NCBI RefSeq assembly: GCF_002499975.2
Contig: NZ_CP052766.1
Location: forward strand, 3,596,001-3,660,000
Source: Alteromonas pelagimontana
Lineage (GTDB): Bacteria > Pseudomonadota > Gammaproteobacteria > Enterobacterales > Alteromonadaceae
Reading direction: 5' to 3'
DNA: 64,000 nt
Part shown: positions 30,079 to 38,627 of the stretch, piece after piece
How the letters are laid out: the number at the start of each line of letters is the position of its first letter
Position numbering within the stretch: position 1 is the stretch's first letter
Position numbers and translations under genes: made by a program
The notes under the pieces: generated by a model
What the model was told of the DNA's origin: nothing
Database searches by the model: none
Seen by the model: the letters and a program-made list of their open reading frames with translations, nothing else

Positions 30079-30429
30079 TCAATATTCATCAAAACCACTG
30101 TCCCAGGAGCTGTCAAAGCTGTCTGATATAAAATCGTTCGAAGTGTCGCAATCAAATATGGTTGCTGAATGTGAGTGAAGCGAGTCGCAACTAAACGAGT
30201 CGCTTAAATGATCATCAAAGTCTTGAAAGCTGCATGAAGAGGTTTGTCCTTCTGTAAAATCAGTACCGAGCGGATTGCCCGCTACATCTATCGTCGAGCC
30301 TTTCAACATGGCTAGACCTGTTGCTGGGTTTACTGTCGCTAAATCTTGTGTACCAGTGTCTTCTGTCTCTGGCGATGGGCTAACTTCAACGTCGCAATGA
30401 TCGAAAAGTATTTTTGAAAGCAGAGTCAT
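30079..30429 (-). CDS. Acidic low-complexity protein, unknown
   Basis: A 116-residue frame. The central NPATGLAMLKGSTIDVAGNP is the only ordered-looking segment. The C-terminal half is rich in Asp, Ser and Phe (many SDSF/CDS repeats), strongly acidic and probably disordered. No signal peptide. Family not recognised. Position beside int suggests a conserved island accessory gene. Confidence 0.55.
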   Translation of the reverse strand: MTLLSKILFDHCDVEVSPSPETEDTGTQDLATVNPATGLAMLKGSTIDVAGNPLGTDFTEGQTSSCSFQDFDDHLSDSFSCDSLHSHSATIFDCDTSNDFISDSFDSSWDSGFDEY

Positions 30430-30765
30430 ATTTTTCCCGACTAATTCGTATTTCCATCACTAGAAATTTACGGAAAAATCTGCTAGTTTCAATTTCATTG
30501 ACTGCGATAGCTCAGCAGCAATGTGATTGCCATTTTGCCTCTCCCTCCTGCTTAAAATTTTATGTTCACCAATGTTTGAGCGAAAGTTTTCCCTCCAGCC
30601 CTAAAGTGCAATTCGCGGCAGCTCGTATAGTGGATACAATCCGTAAATTAATGCTAACGCCTTGATCATTTCTTGTTGTTTTCCGTCAGCTGGCAGCACA
30701 GGTAGACTTAATTCCCCACTCACAGACTTAGTTATTCCTGAGGTTTACTACTTGAGGACTTAACT
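30430..30765. other. Intergenic region
   Basis: No supported gene. A plus-strand frame at 30414 is a chance opening without an SD sequence. It presumably contains divergent promoters for the flanking genes. Confidence 0.4.
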
Positions 30766-31167
30766 ATGACAAAGAAGACACAACACCGTGATCTGCAAAT
30801 CACGTTTATTCACCAATTCAAACGCTCTACCAGGACTGAATGGCCTGATAAGTTTCGAATGTGCTGGTATTTCAACCCAGAGACACTCGACTATATCTAT
30901 GAGCACAAAGATGAGAGGTTTATCACTAACGGCTTCGTGCTATCAGATGGGCTTGTACAGCAACTCCCTGATGAGTTCAGAAAGAAATACTTCGCACCTA
31001 ACGAACGGTGCTTGTTATTCCTGATTTTTGAACTGCAAATAGTTCAGTTTATCAACTCAGATGAAGTAGACGACCTGGAGTTTGAGAACGTGTTCGGTGT
31101 ATCGAAAAATCGGTACTTTTCCCCCGAAGCGATTGATGAATGGACTGAGCAGATCGATCTACTCTGA
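30766..31167 (+). CDS. Hypothetical 133-residue cytoplasmic protein
   Basis: Starts MTKKTQHRDLQITFIHQFKR, SD AGGA 10 bp upstream. The central segment FVLSDGLVQQLPDEFRKK resembles FLIISSGLVMELPEYYRP in the convergent gene at 31255-31593, so the two are probably distant paralogues. No known domain recognised. It is followed at once by a strong terminator. Confidence 0.6.
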   Translation: MTKKTQHRDLQITFIHQFKRSTRTEWPDKFRMCWYFNPETLDYIYEHKDERFITNGFVLSDGLVQQLPDEFRKKYFAPNERCLLFLIFELQIVQFINSDEVDDLEFENVFGVSKNRYFSPEAIDEWTEQIDLL

Positions 31168-31188
31168 GGGCTGCTTTGCAGCCCTTTT
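31167..31188 (+). terminator. Terminator of the 30766 gene
   Basis: The stem GGGCTGC/GCAGCCC with a TTT loop (31168-31184), then TTTT. Confidence 0.85.
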
Positions 31189-31221
31189 CATTATCGTTAG
31201 CGAAGATATTTGGGAAAAAAG

Positions 31222-31249
31222 AAAAAAGCCAGCAATAAGTTGCTGGCTT
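31222..31249 (-). terminator. Terminator of the 31255 gene
   Basis: The stem AAGCCAGCAA/TTGCTGGCTT (31226-31235 with 31240-31249). The A run on its left gives a T tract on the minus strand. Confidence 0.85.
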
Positions 31250-31254
31250 AATAG

Positions 31255-31593
31255 TTACAGTGAGTCAAAGAACTCGGCAATCGACGCATCAAAAAAACGA
31301 TAAAAATGCAGAAGCTGGTTGCTTTTGATCACATATTCCTGAATGCGCAATCTAAATTTTCTTATGACATGAAAATGTACGCGCACAAAGATGTTTGTCA
31401 TAGGCCTGTAATATTCCGGCAATTCCATGACTAAACCCGAACTGATAATTAGGAACTCTTGCTGCATCAAATAATTTCTGACGTAGCAAATCGATTCTTT
31501 TCCTTCCTTATAGAGGATGAGAATATCTTCATCATCACTTATTGCGCTACTCGGCTTGAAAGTATCAATGTCAGTTATATTCATTAAAGTCAT
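31255..31593 (-). CDS. Hypothetical 112-residue protein, distant paralogue of the 30766 product
   Basis: A convergent partner of the 30766 gene with its own terminator. Shared features are an F-x-x-x-S-G-L-V-x-x-L-P-x-x-[YF]-R core and similar length. Aromatic and charged C-terminus (LLHFYRFFDASIAEFF). No domain recognised. SD AAGGA lies before the ATG. Confidence 0.55.
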   Translation of the reverse strand: MTLMNITDIDTFKPSSAISDDEDILILYKEGKESICYVRNYLMQQEFLIISSGLVMELPEYYRPMTNIFVRVHFHVIRKFRLRIQEYVIKSNQLLHFYRFFDASIAEFFDSL

Positions 31594-32090
31594 GATTTTT
31601 CCTTAATAGTAGTTATGTCTTCGAATGTACATAGCCACTGACGAGGAGAATTCTTTGTCCCTTACGCTATTTACTCATACGGCTCAAAGAGGAGGAAAGG
31701 AGAGCTTTGCTAACGATGGCCGTCATCTTTATTTACATTGTGACAGGTTGGAGCGTAATCTAGGGATTGGTCTAGACAATACTTTGCTTGCTGAACTGGA
31801 TGACGGCAATGGCAAGCGCCATTGGGTTTAGATATGGTTGCAATTTATTTTTAATACCGTGTGGAGGTGCTGCAATCCCTTGAGCATTATGCAGATAAAT
31901 TTGAGCTTCACTATTGTCTAAGTCCAATGGGGTGAGGGGAAGCGGGTAAGCTGCGGTGGTACGCCCAGTTAGGGACAGCGAACTATTTTGGAGACTCCCT
32001 GTAAGTAGCTTATTTGTTCTAACCACAAAAAATGATATCGAAATCTTCTCAAGAGGCGCTGCTGAAAACAGCAATGTACACAAATTTTTT
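31594..32090. other. Non-coding or degraded stretch
   Basis: About 500 bp. Short frames exist on both strands (31625-31831 plus, 31772-32083 minus), but they overlap each other, lack SD sequences and look compositionally random. I see no repeat or structured element of note. Confidence 0.4.
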
Positions 32091-32339
32091 CTAAAACTGC
32101 TTACTCCGCTTTTTCAACATTTCTAAGCCTTCCTTAGCATCCAGTTCCAGCGCTTCACAAAGGCGTACATATTCAAGAATATCGAGCTTGCGTTCAAATG
32201 TCTCAATCTTGCTCACATAAGAGTTGCTGGGGAAGCCTAGCTTCTCAGCAAGCTCGGGCTGAGACATCTTCTTGAACTTACGCTCTGCAATGAGCCAGCC
32301 AATTACTTTGCGATAATCTGCATCAAATATCGTTTTCAT
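32091..32339 (-). CDS. XRE-family transcriptional regulator
   Basis: An 82-residue protein from ATG 32339 (MKTIFDADYRKVIGWLIAER). The HTH_3 domain is complete: KMSQPELAEKLGFPSNSYVS, then KIETFERKLDILEYVRLCEA. The longer frame to 32528 crosses the operator and the start of the divergent lipoprotein gene, so the shorter start is right. It is divergent from the PKD lipoprotein with a palindrome between them and probably controls both. Confidence 0.85.
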   Translation of the reverse strand: MKTIFDADYRKVIGWLIAERKFKKMSQPELAEKLGFPSNSYVSKIETFERKLDILEYVRLCEALELDAKEGLEMLKKRSKQF

Positions 32340-32367
32340 AGTTGCAAACGATATGCGAGTAATTAAT

Positions 32368-32395
32368 ATATCCGATATTCGGATATTTATCCGGA
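32368..32395. promoter_or_regulatory. Palindromic operator between XRE regulator and PKD lipoprotein
   Basis: ATATCCGA (32368-32375), TAT spacer, TCGGATAT (32379-32386), a perfect 8 bp inverted repeat, followed by a second half-site TATCCGGA (32388-32395). It lies 29 bp before the regulator's ATG on one side and 45 bp before the lipoprotein's ATG on the other. Confidence 0.65.
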
Positions 32396-32430
32396 GATAT
32401 AATAAACAATAATTATCAAGGAAAAGTAGT

Positions 32431-34578
32431 ATGAATCGGACGACAATAGCCTCGCTCATTATCCCAACGCTAGTATTAACGGGATGCGGTGGCTCAAGTA
32501 GTGACCCCTCGGAAAATCCATCTCCCAATCCCCAACCCCCTTCAAATGCAGCTCCAGTAGCCCAGGCAGGAAGTGATGCCAGAATTAACGTGGGTGACAG
32601 CGTTACGTTAAATGGTGAAAGCAGTTCTGACGCAGATGGCGATGCGCTGACTTATCACTGGAAATTAGAAATGCTTCCCGAAGGCAGTTCACTCGCGTCA
32701 CCAATGGGTGAAGGCGCGCAGATTGAATTTACCCCTGATGTTGCTGGTGAATATGTCGCGGTACTGATTGTCAATGATGGCACTGTTGATAGCGAGGGTG
32801 ATTCGATCACTATTACCGTTGATGCGCCAGCTCCTGTTGCAGTAATTACTTCGGAATTTGATGTTGAGTTAGGCGACAAATTGACCTTTGACGCATCGCA
32901 AAGCCAACATGTGAGCGAAGATAATATATATTCCTGGCGTCTCGTTTCAGCGCCCGGCGAAAGTGCGTTAACCAGCGCAACATTCGATGTGGAGTCGGAT
33001 TCTCCCACGCTTGCTGCACCGGAGTTTGATGTTGTCGGGACGTACGAGTTTGAACTGGTAATTACCAGCACCGATATACAAAGCGAACCTGCTTCTTTCA
33101 GTGTTAAAGTCAGCGAAGCGAATATTGCTCCTGTCATTTCGGAGCTTGTCTCCGATGATGAGTTGACATCAGGAAAAATTGTCTATCTTTACAGCACTGT
33201 AGAAGACAACAGCGATGAAATAAATTATGCATGGTCTTTCACTTCTACACCCGAATCGAGTGAACTTGCAGCGACCACAAGTGATAAAGCGACATTCGAG
33301 TTTGTGCCAGATTTGGCGGGAGATTACACAGCCCAATTAGTCGCCAGTGATAATGAGTTATCATCCGAGCCAAAAACTATCACCATTTCTGTGGCTGAGT
33401 TTGCACCGTTGGGTCTAAATGTGGTGACTTCAGAGTATCTATTTGGCAAAGTCAATGAACCTATCATTGTCGATTTTTCTGACAGTATTTCGCCCAATGG
33501 TGAAGAACTGACATACAACTGGACAGTGGCGAGTGGCCCCTCTGGTAGCCGCCCCTCAATTACCCGTTCAATTCTTGAAAAATCTTGGACAGAATTTACT
33601 GGAGATAAAGCTGGGAACTACAGAATCAGAGCAACGGTAAGTGACTCTACAGGAACCAGCGAATCCTACCTAATTCGTATTACGCTTTCTGACGATAAAC
33701 TCAATCCTTTCGCTGTTACAGCGCATAAAAGTGCTGTGAGTCTGAGCACTGGCTTTACATTAAATGCAACGCCTTCCTTTGATAAAGAAGGAGAGCCTAT
33801 GCGTTTAATCTGGTGGCCTAATGATCGCCTTAATAATGAAAAAGTAAACAGTCAAGCCTACGCTGCTTATGGAGATGAACGACCTGTTGTTTCTGTCAAT
33901 CCTACAGTGCCTGGTTATTATCACTATAGCGTGGTCGCGTCAGGAAAAGAATCTCAAGGGGTAGCTGAGAGCGTAAAGGGAAGTCAAATCCACGTTTATG
34001 ACTATATTACACCGATAATAGCCAACGCTGGGAATGATTTTGATGTCGTTTCTGGAACCACTGTTACTTTCGATGGCTCGAAGAGTTTAAGACTTGAAAA
34101 CGAAAACGTTACCTATGAATGGAGCGTGATTTCTCGCCCCTACAATTCTACTTCCGTTCTGGAAGAAGCGTCCTCGTTAGCACCCAAGCTACTCATTGAT
34201 GCAAATGGCCGCTATGTCGTGCAGTTGTTGGCGTCTGATAGCTATGGGATTCAGTCAGTAGATCATGTCACTATTTATGCCTCTGGCAATGCCAAGCCTG
34301 TCGCGAATGCAGGGGAAGATACCACGTCTTCGTCGCGTTCGGTCGAGCTTGACGGTTCTGCCAGTAGCGATTCCGAAACCAGCTCGCTAAGTTACACCTG
34401 GCAGGTTATCAGCACCACATCGGATTTCGCAGACTTACCCACGCTTAATGATCCAACATTGGCAAAGCCAACCTTGCTATTTAATGATGATTTCACTGGC
34501 ACTGTGGTCGTTGGGTTAACTGTCAATGATGGCAGTCGCGATAGTGATCGTGACGAAGTCGTTGTAACCATCGAATAA
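32431..34578 (+). CDS. Multi-PKD-domain surface lipoprotein
   Basis: A 715-residue lipoprotein; MNRTTIASLIIPTLVLTGCG carries the lipobox LTGC. A Pro/Asn/Ser linker follows, then about seven PKD-type immunoglobulin-like repeats. They are marked by APVAQAGSDARINVGDSVTL, DGDALTYHWKL, GEYVAVLIVNDG, ANAGNDFDVVSGTTVTFDGS and ANAGEDTTSSSRSVELDGSA. PKD repeats act in protein-protein or glycan contacts at the cell surface. No enzymatic domain is present. Likely repressed by the divergent XRE protein. Confidence 0.85.
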   Translation: MNRTTIASLIIPTLVLTGCGGSSSDPSENPSPNPQPPSNAAPVAQAGSDARINVGDSVTLNGESSSDADGDALTYHWKLEMLPEGSSLASPMGEGAQIEFTPDVAGEYVAVLIVNDGTVDSEGDSITITVDAPAPVAVITSEFDVELGDKLTFDASQSQHVSEDNIYSWRLVSAPGESALTSATFDVESDSPTLAAPEFDVVGTYEFELVITSTDIQSEPASFSVKVSEANIAPVISELVSDDELTSGKIVYLYSTVEDNSDEINYAWSFTSTPESSELAATTSDKATFEFVPDLAGDYTAQLVASDNELSSEPKTITISVAEFAPLGLNVVTSEYLFGKVNEPIIVDFSDSISPNGEELTYNWTVASGPSGSRPSITRSILEKSWTEFTGDKAGNYRIRATVSDSTGTSESYLIRITLSDDKLNPFAVTAHKSAVSLSTGFTLNATPSFDKEGEPMRLIWWPNDRLNNEKVNSQAYAAYGDERPVVSVNPTVPGYYHYSVVASGKESQGVAESVKGSQIHVYDYITPIIANAGNDFDVVSGTTVTFDGSKSLRLENENVTYEWSVISRPYNSTSVLEEASSLAPKLLIDANGRYVVQLLASDSYGIQSVDHVTIYASGNAKPVANAGEDTTSSSRSVELDGSASSDSETSSLSYTWQVISTTSDFADLPTLNDPTLAKPTLLFNDDFTGTVVVGLTVNDGSRDSDRDEVVVTIE

Positions 34579-34585
34579 AAATCAT

Positions 34586-34603
34586 GAGAGGCGCGAGCCT
34601 CTC
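34586..34603 (+). terminator. Hairpin after the PKD lipoprotein
   Basis: The stem GAGAGGC/GCCTCTC with loop GCGA, 8 bp after the stop. No clear T tract, so termination efficiency is uncertain. Confidence 0.5.
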
Positions 34604-34686
34604 TCCTCAAGGTGTTATTCACACCGCAAATTAGCAAACGCTGTTTATATTAGTAACATTTAACTGCATTGGCAGAGGGAAACATA

Positions 34687-35466
34687 ATGAAAATAATAGG
34701 AAAAAAATTAGCCGCATTGGGTTTGCTCGCTACGGTGACCACGACTACACATGGTGGTGTCATCAGTTATGGTGAGTTCACGCGAGAGGACAGTTCTGAC
34801 GTCGTCAGCGGATTAGGCATGGACTGGCTGCAATGGTCGTCAACCAAAGGCATGTCAATTAATTCAGCTCTTTCAACTTACGCTGTCGATGGATGGCGCG
34901 TCGCGTCTGTGACTGAGATGACGGGCCTGTTCAATTACTTCGTACCCTCCTATGACTGGGTCGAGTCTGAGTCCTTTACCCAGCAAACCAGCACGGGGTG
35001 GTCAGATGAACTGAACTCTGATACTGAGACAGACGTGCAGTTTCAAACTTTATTCGGGTACACGTATCTGGCGCGCGCTTCAGATTACCTAAGTGGCGAT
35101 GCCTTGAACAAAACCGAAGCCATATTTGGCAGTGATGATAATAATAATAATTACTACGGCTTGGCGGGTCTTTACGACGACTTTACGGTATTCAATGGCA
35201 ACGAGAATGGTGGAAATGCTTATCTGAATAAAGATACGTTCACAACATCGTTTTCCTATCCTCGTTACGGCATAGCATTGGTTCGTGGCACCCTAGACTT
35301 AAGCTACTTGGACGGTGACGTCTCCAATGGCGGCGACGAAGAGAGTGACAACGGCGGAGTCGGAGCTATCGCCGACGTGTCTGAACCTACCTCTATCGCA
35401 ATGTTTGCTGTCGTCGGTGGGTTCCTTTTCGCAAGAAGAAATAATTTCGGTCGCAAGGCTCGCTAA
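34687..35466 (+). CDS. PEP-CTERM sorting-domain protein (island copy)
   Basis: About 259 residues from ATG 34687 (SD GAGGGA). The signal peptide MKIIGKKLAALGLLATVTTT is followed by a body with DWLQWSSTKGMSINSA, WRVASVTEM and FGSDDNNNNYYG, similar in style to DUF1566-like exported proteins. The C-terminus VSEPTSIAMFAVVGGFLFAR plus basic tail is a PEP-CTERM signal with SEP in place of PEP. It needs the host's exosortase, which ties this island cargo to the host's sorting pathway. Confidence 0.8.
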   Translation: MKIIGKKLAALGLLATVTTTTHGGVISYGEFTREDSSDVVSGLGMDWLQWSSTKGMSINSALSTYAVDGWRVASVTEMTGLFNYFVPSYDWVESESFTQQTSTGWSDELNSDTETDVQFQTLFGYTYLARASDYLSGDALNKTEAIFGSDDNNNNYYGLAGLYDDFTVFNGNENGGNAYLNKDTFTTSFSYPRYGIALVRGTLDLSYLDGDVSNGGDEESDNGGVGAIADVSEPTSIAMFAVVGGFLFARRNNFGRKAR

Positions 35467-35502
35467 CTTTCACTCACAAATAACAATAATTAGGAAGATG
35501 TA

Positions 35503-36159
35503 ATGAACAAACTTATCTTTACAACCCTTTTTGCGCTCTTAGCAACTGGCTGCGCTTCAACCACTCCCACAAAATCAACCGAGCAAGCTTATCTGATCAT
35601 TAACATCCCTGGGGATTCATCAATTCGTCAACAAGTTGTTGATACAGTCATTACAACTGTTAAAGAGAATATGAACTCACTGACGTATAACCAAGGCATT
35701 CCGCCTGCATTGCTGCCAGCTACGGCACCTAGGTTCACCTTAGTCAATCCATTCGGGCAAAGCGGTTTTGCGGCAATGGCTCAGGCGCAGGGCATGAATC
35801 TGAAGGTGCCACAGTGCCAAGACCCGTTGCTAACCATTAAATCTGATAGTTCCACGTCCGGTTGGAGTGAAAGCACAACGTTCTTTACTTGTGTTGTGCA
35901 GTACGCTGATGGATATCATGTAGATATTTATGCGACATTTGAACAAGAAAGCGGCGGACTTTCCGTAAACGCCCTTAGTCAAAGTTTGGCGCGCTCTGTG
36001 GTTGGTGATACCAGTCAATTAATTCCGCGAACAATGAAGCGGATTCAAATAGCTTTGCAAAATGCTTCGCCTGAAACGAGCGTCGTGGATAGTTATATTC
36101 CTAGCCGATGGAAGGGAGTATTTGTGGATGACACCGTGGCATTAGAAGCTACAGAATAA
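35503..36159 (+). CDS. Lipoprotein of unknown function
   Basis: A 218-residue lipoprotein with signal MNKLIFTTLFALLATGCAST (lipobox ATGC). The mature part has no recognised domain; two further Cys pairs lie in VPQCQDP and FFTCVVQY. It follows the PEP-CTERM gene by 36 bp with a good SD and is probably in the same transcript. A perfect hairpin follows the stop. Confidence 0.7.
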   Translation: MNKLIFTTLFALLATGCASTTPTKSTEQAYLIINIPGDSSIRQQVVDTVITTVKENMNSLTYNQGIPPALLPATAPRFTLVNPFGQSGFAAMAQAQGMNLKVPQCQDPLLTIKSDSSTSGWSESTTFFTCVVQYADGYHVDIYATFEQESGGLSVNALSQSLARSVVGDTSQLIPRTMKRIQIALQNASPETSVVDSYIPSRWKGVFVDDTVALEATE

Positions 36160-36167
36160 TTAACCCA

Positions 36168-36199
36168 TGACGAGAAGGCAGGGCACTCCCTTCTCGTCA
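36168..36199 (+). terminator. Long hairpin after the lipoprotein gene
   Basis: A perfect 11 bp stem TGACGAGAAGG/CCTTCTCGTCA with a 10-base loop, followed by TAATTTCC. Probable terminator. Confidence 0.65.
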
Positions 36200-36241
36200 T
36201 AATTTCCAGGCCTATGTGTCAAATGGCAAAAGCTTCTTTCA

Positions 36242-36481
36242 TCACTTTGCAACATCATCAAACCCCAAACCAAAGTCTCTTTTAACAATTTGATTGAATG
36301 GAAAAAACTTTCCGTTAATCAACTCGATAATTTCTTCATTGCCATAGACTTCGCTTACCTCGACACCTCGATACGCAAGAAAAATATCTTCAGGGAAACG
36401 TGTCATGGCGCTCCACAATTGGTCGATTTCTTCGCGGGACACAGCATTTCTTCTTTTTTCAAAGTGATGATCCAGTGTCAC
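36242..36481 (-). CDS. Hypothetical 79-residue protein
   Basis: A small acidic protein starting from GTG 36481, containing REEIDQLWSAMTRFPEDIFL and NEEIIELINGKFFPFNQIVK. Good secondary-structure-like pattern but no recognised family. It is antisense to the umuDC direction. A strong 11 bp hairpin (36526-36554, AACAAAAGACA/TGTCTTTTGTT) lies upstream of it. Confidence 0.45.
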   Translation of the reverse strand: MTLDHHFEKRRNAVSREEIDQLWSAMTRFPEDIFLAYRGVEVSEVYGNEEIIELINGKFFPFNQIVKRDFGLGFDDVAK

Positions 36482-36716
36482 AGATAAAACATAGCTTGTA
36501 ACCTGTCCTTAAGGACTGTAGAGATAACAAAAGACAGGCACTTTGTCTTTTGTTCTTATTGCATCCTGGTAGTAGATAGGAAGGTCACATCAAGCTCTTG
36601 TTGCTAACCCTATGGTCGGCGAGCAGCTAAAAGAAATTACGTCTCAACAACTTACCTCATTACGTACTCACATTTGCTTCATTGACATTGAAAGCGACCA
36701 AAATCACATTAAAAAG

Positions 36717-36732
36717 CTGTATATAAAAACAG
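36717..36732 (+). promoter_or_regulatory. LexA (SOS) box upstream of umuD
   Basis: CTGTATATAAAAACAG fits CTG-N10-CAG and is nearly the E. coli consensus CTGTATATATATACAG. It lies 17 bp before the umuD ATG at 36750. Confidence 0.9.
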
Positions 36733-36749
36733 TGTGTAGGTTGGTTTGT

Positions 36750-37149
36750 ATGAAAGTTATTCCCATTTCGGCGCAAGCTGGGATTTTCGGCTTTGAGTCT
36801 CCAGCAGCGGAGTACGTTGAACTCGGTCTCGATTCGGATGCGTTATTAATTGAGCATCCTAGTGCAACATTCATCGGGTTAGCGAGGGGGGAGTCGATGA
36901 TAGGAGATGGAATTCATGATGGCGATTTGCTAATTGTGTCGCGAGCAGAAAGCATCACGCACTTGGCGATAGTGGTTGCGTTATTGAACAGCGAATTTGT
37001 CTGTAAGCGCCTGGAAAATTAATCGCAAGTTGTTATCCTCGTCTAGTCAAATTTCGGCCTATCAATTGTCCGATGAAGATGAATTTCGCGTTGAAGGGGT
37101 GGTCATCCGTTCAGTAAGGCTTCATAAGAAATTAGCGCGGTTTCTTTGA
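36750..37149 (+). pseudogene. umuD: umuD, frameshifted after the catalytic lysine
   Basis: S24-peptidase UmuD. ATG 36750 gives MKVIPISAQAGIFGFESPAA with the Ala-Gly cleavage region, then GESMIGDGIHDGD with the catalytic Ser and NSEFVCKRLE with the catalytic Lys. The frame stops at TAA 37020-37022. The missing C-terminus is present in the frame whose codons start at 37015: KINRKLL, then DEDEFRVEGVVIRSVRLHKK, ending TGA 37147-37149. A one-base insertion or two-base deletion near 37014-37018 explains it. The two parts match a full-length UmuD. Its true stop overlaps umuC's ATG (TGATG). Confidence 0.8.
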
Positions 37150-38411
37150 TGTTCGCACTAGTCGATGCAGTAAGCATGTACGCGAGCTGCGAAAAAGTGT
37201 TTGATGTAAGCATTCATAAGAGACCCGTTATTGTGCTGTCCAATAACGATGGTTGTGTTGTTGCGGTGTGCCCCATAGCCAAACGACTCGGATTCAAGAA
37301 ATTCGTCCCGTTTTTCCAAGTTGCAAATGAGGCAAAGAAAGCGAGAGTAGTGGTGCGAAGTAGTAACTATGCGCTGTATGCGGATTTGAGTCAGCGGATG
37401 ATGGATACGTGCGCTCGTTATGCGCCCGAAAGCCATGTTTACTCAATTGACGAATGTTTCTTGCGATATGATTTCACTGAAACCGACAGTGCTTTCTGGT
37501 ATGACCTGGGCATTCAGATAAGAAAACGAGTCTGGAGGGAAGTGTGTCTTCCGGTAGGCGTTGGATTTGGGCCAACACCAACGCTCGCCAAGGTGGCAAA
37601 TCATGCGGCGAAAAAGATTCAAGGTTTCGATGGGGTAGCCATCATTGCAACCGAATCAGAAAAGAAAGCTGTATTGAATCAAATGGATGTAACCGATGTG
37701 TGGGGGATTGGGAGACGTCTGGGAGCAAGATTTAACAGTATGGGAATTACTACTGCACTGGACTTGTATAAGCAGACACCCTCTCATATGCGAAATTTAT
37801 TTAGTATAAACGTAGAAAACACCATCCGCGAGTTGCGCGGAGAAATTAGGTTTAATTGGGATACAGAAAGGCCAGATAAAAAAGAAATTTATTCTACCCG
37901 TAGTTTCGGTAAGCGAATCACAGACAAACAGCAACTTAGGTCTGCTTTGGTGACACATGCTGAAATCGTTGCGACGAAGCTGCGTAAACGAGGTTGTCTG
38001 GCTCAGTCAGCGGTAATATTTGCAACAAATTCACCACATGATGACGCTCCTTATTATCGCAAATCGCTACTTTTTCCTTTCTCAACACCTACAAAGGATA
38101 CCCGACAGATAATTTCTGCCGTAAGTGATGGGATAGATGCGCTTTTCATGAAAGGTATTAAATTCTACAAATGCGGGGTGGGGTTGGTGGACTTAGTTAG
38201 TGAAAACGAGCATAGACAGCAAGATCTTTTTAGTAGCTCTGCTGACAATGCATCCTTAATGCGATGCTTAGACAGTATTAATCAGCGCTATGGCCGCAAC
38301 ACACTTCACTTCGGCGCTCGACAAAAGCATCAGCTATTCGATATGCGACGTGGTTTTTTATCAAAGTGCGCGACGACGCGCTGGGAGGATATACCACGAA
38401 TTCTATGCTAA
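37149..38411 (+). CDS. umuC: UmuC, catalytic subunit of DNA polymerase V
   Basis: A 420-residue Y-family polymerase from ATG 37149. Catalytic motifs are FALVDAVSMYASCEKVF (note Val in place of the usual Asp-Cys context), VYSIDECFL with the Asp-Glu pair, GVGFGPTPTLAKVANHAAKK, and the C-terminal DUF4113-like end (RDMRRGFLSKCATTRW type). It performs SOS translesion synthesis and needs cleaved UmuD. The upstream LexA box controls both genes. With umuD broken in this sequence, activity would depend on another UmuD copy. Confidence 0.93.
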   Translation: MFALVDAVSMYASCEKVFDVSIHKRPVIVLSNNDGCVVAVCPIAKRLGFKKFVPFFQVANEAKKARVVVRSSNYALYADLSQRMMDTCARYAPESHVYSIDECFLRYDFTETDSAFWYDLGIQIRKRVWREVCLPVGVGFGPTPTLAKVANHAAKKIQGFDGVAIIATESEKKAVLNQMDVTDVWGIGRRLGARFNSMGITTALDLYKQTPSHMRNLFSINVENTIRELRGEIRFNWDTERPDKKEIYSTRSFGKRITDKQQLRSALVTHAEIVATKLRKRGCLAQSAVIFATNSPHDDAPYYRKSLLFPFSTPTKDTRQIISAVSDGIDALFMKGIKFYKCGVGLVDLVSENEHRQQDLFSSSADNASLMRCLDSINQRYGRNTLHFGARQKHQLFDMRRGFLSKCATTRWEDIPRILC

Positions 38412-38627
38412 TTCACATAGCTAATTAATTACTGGGATTAACCAAAACTATATCTGTTACTCTTCATTTTAGAGCTAAACCAAACTTGACAGTCTGCTTT
38501 GTACGTAAAGCGGACATTTCATGTTCTTTCCCATGAAAACACAGAATATGGTTTTTCAGTGGAAACGAGTGTTACTATGAAGTCTCAGCAACAAGCTGCT
38601 AGCTGCCAACAAGGAGGTTTTTGTTAA

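Noticed and set aside
30414..30665. 83-codon plus-strand ORF beside the acidic protein gene
   Set aside because: Overlaps that gene's start in antisense and has no SD or domain signal.
31625..32083. Two overlapping opposite-strand ORFs
   Set aside because: No SD, no recognisable composition, mutually overlapping; kept as a non-coding stretch.
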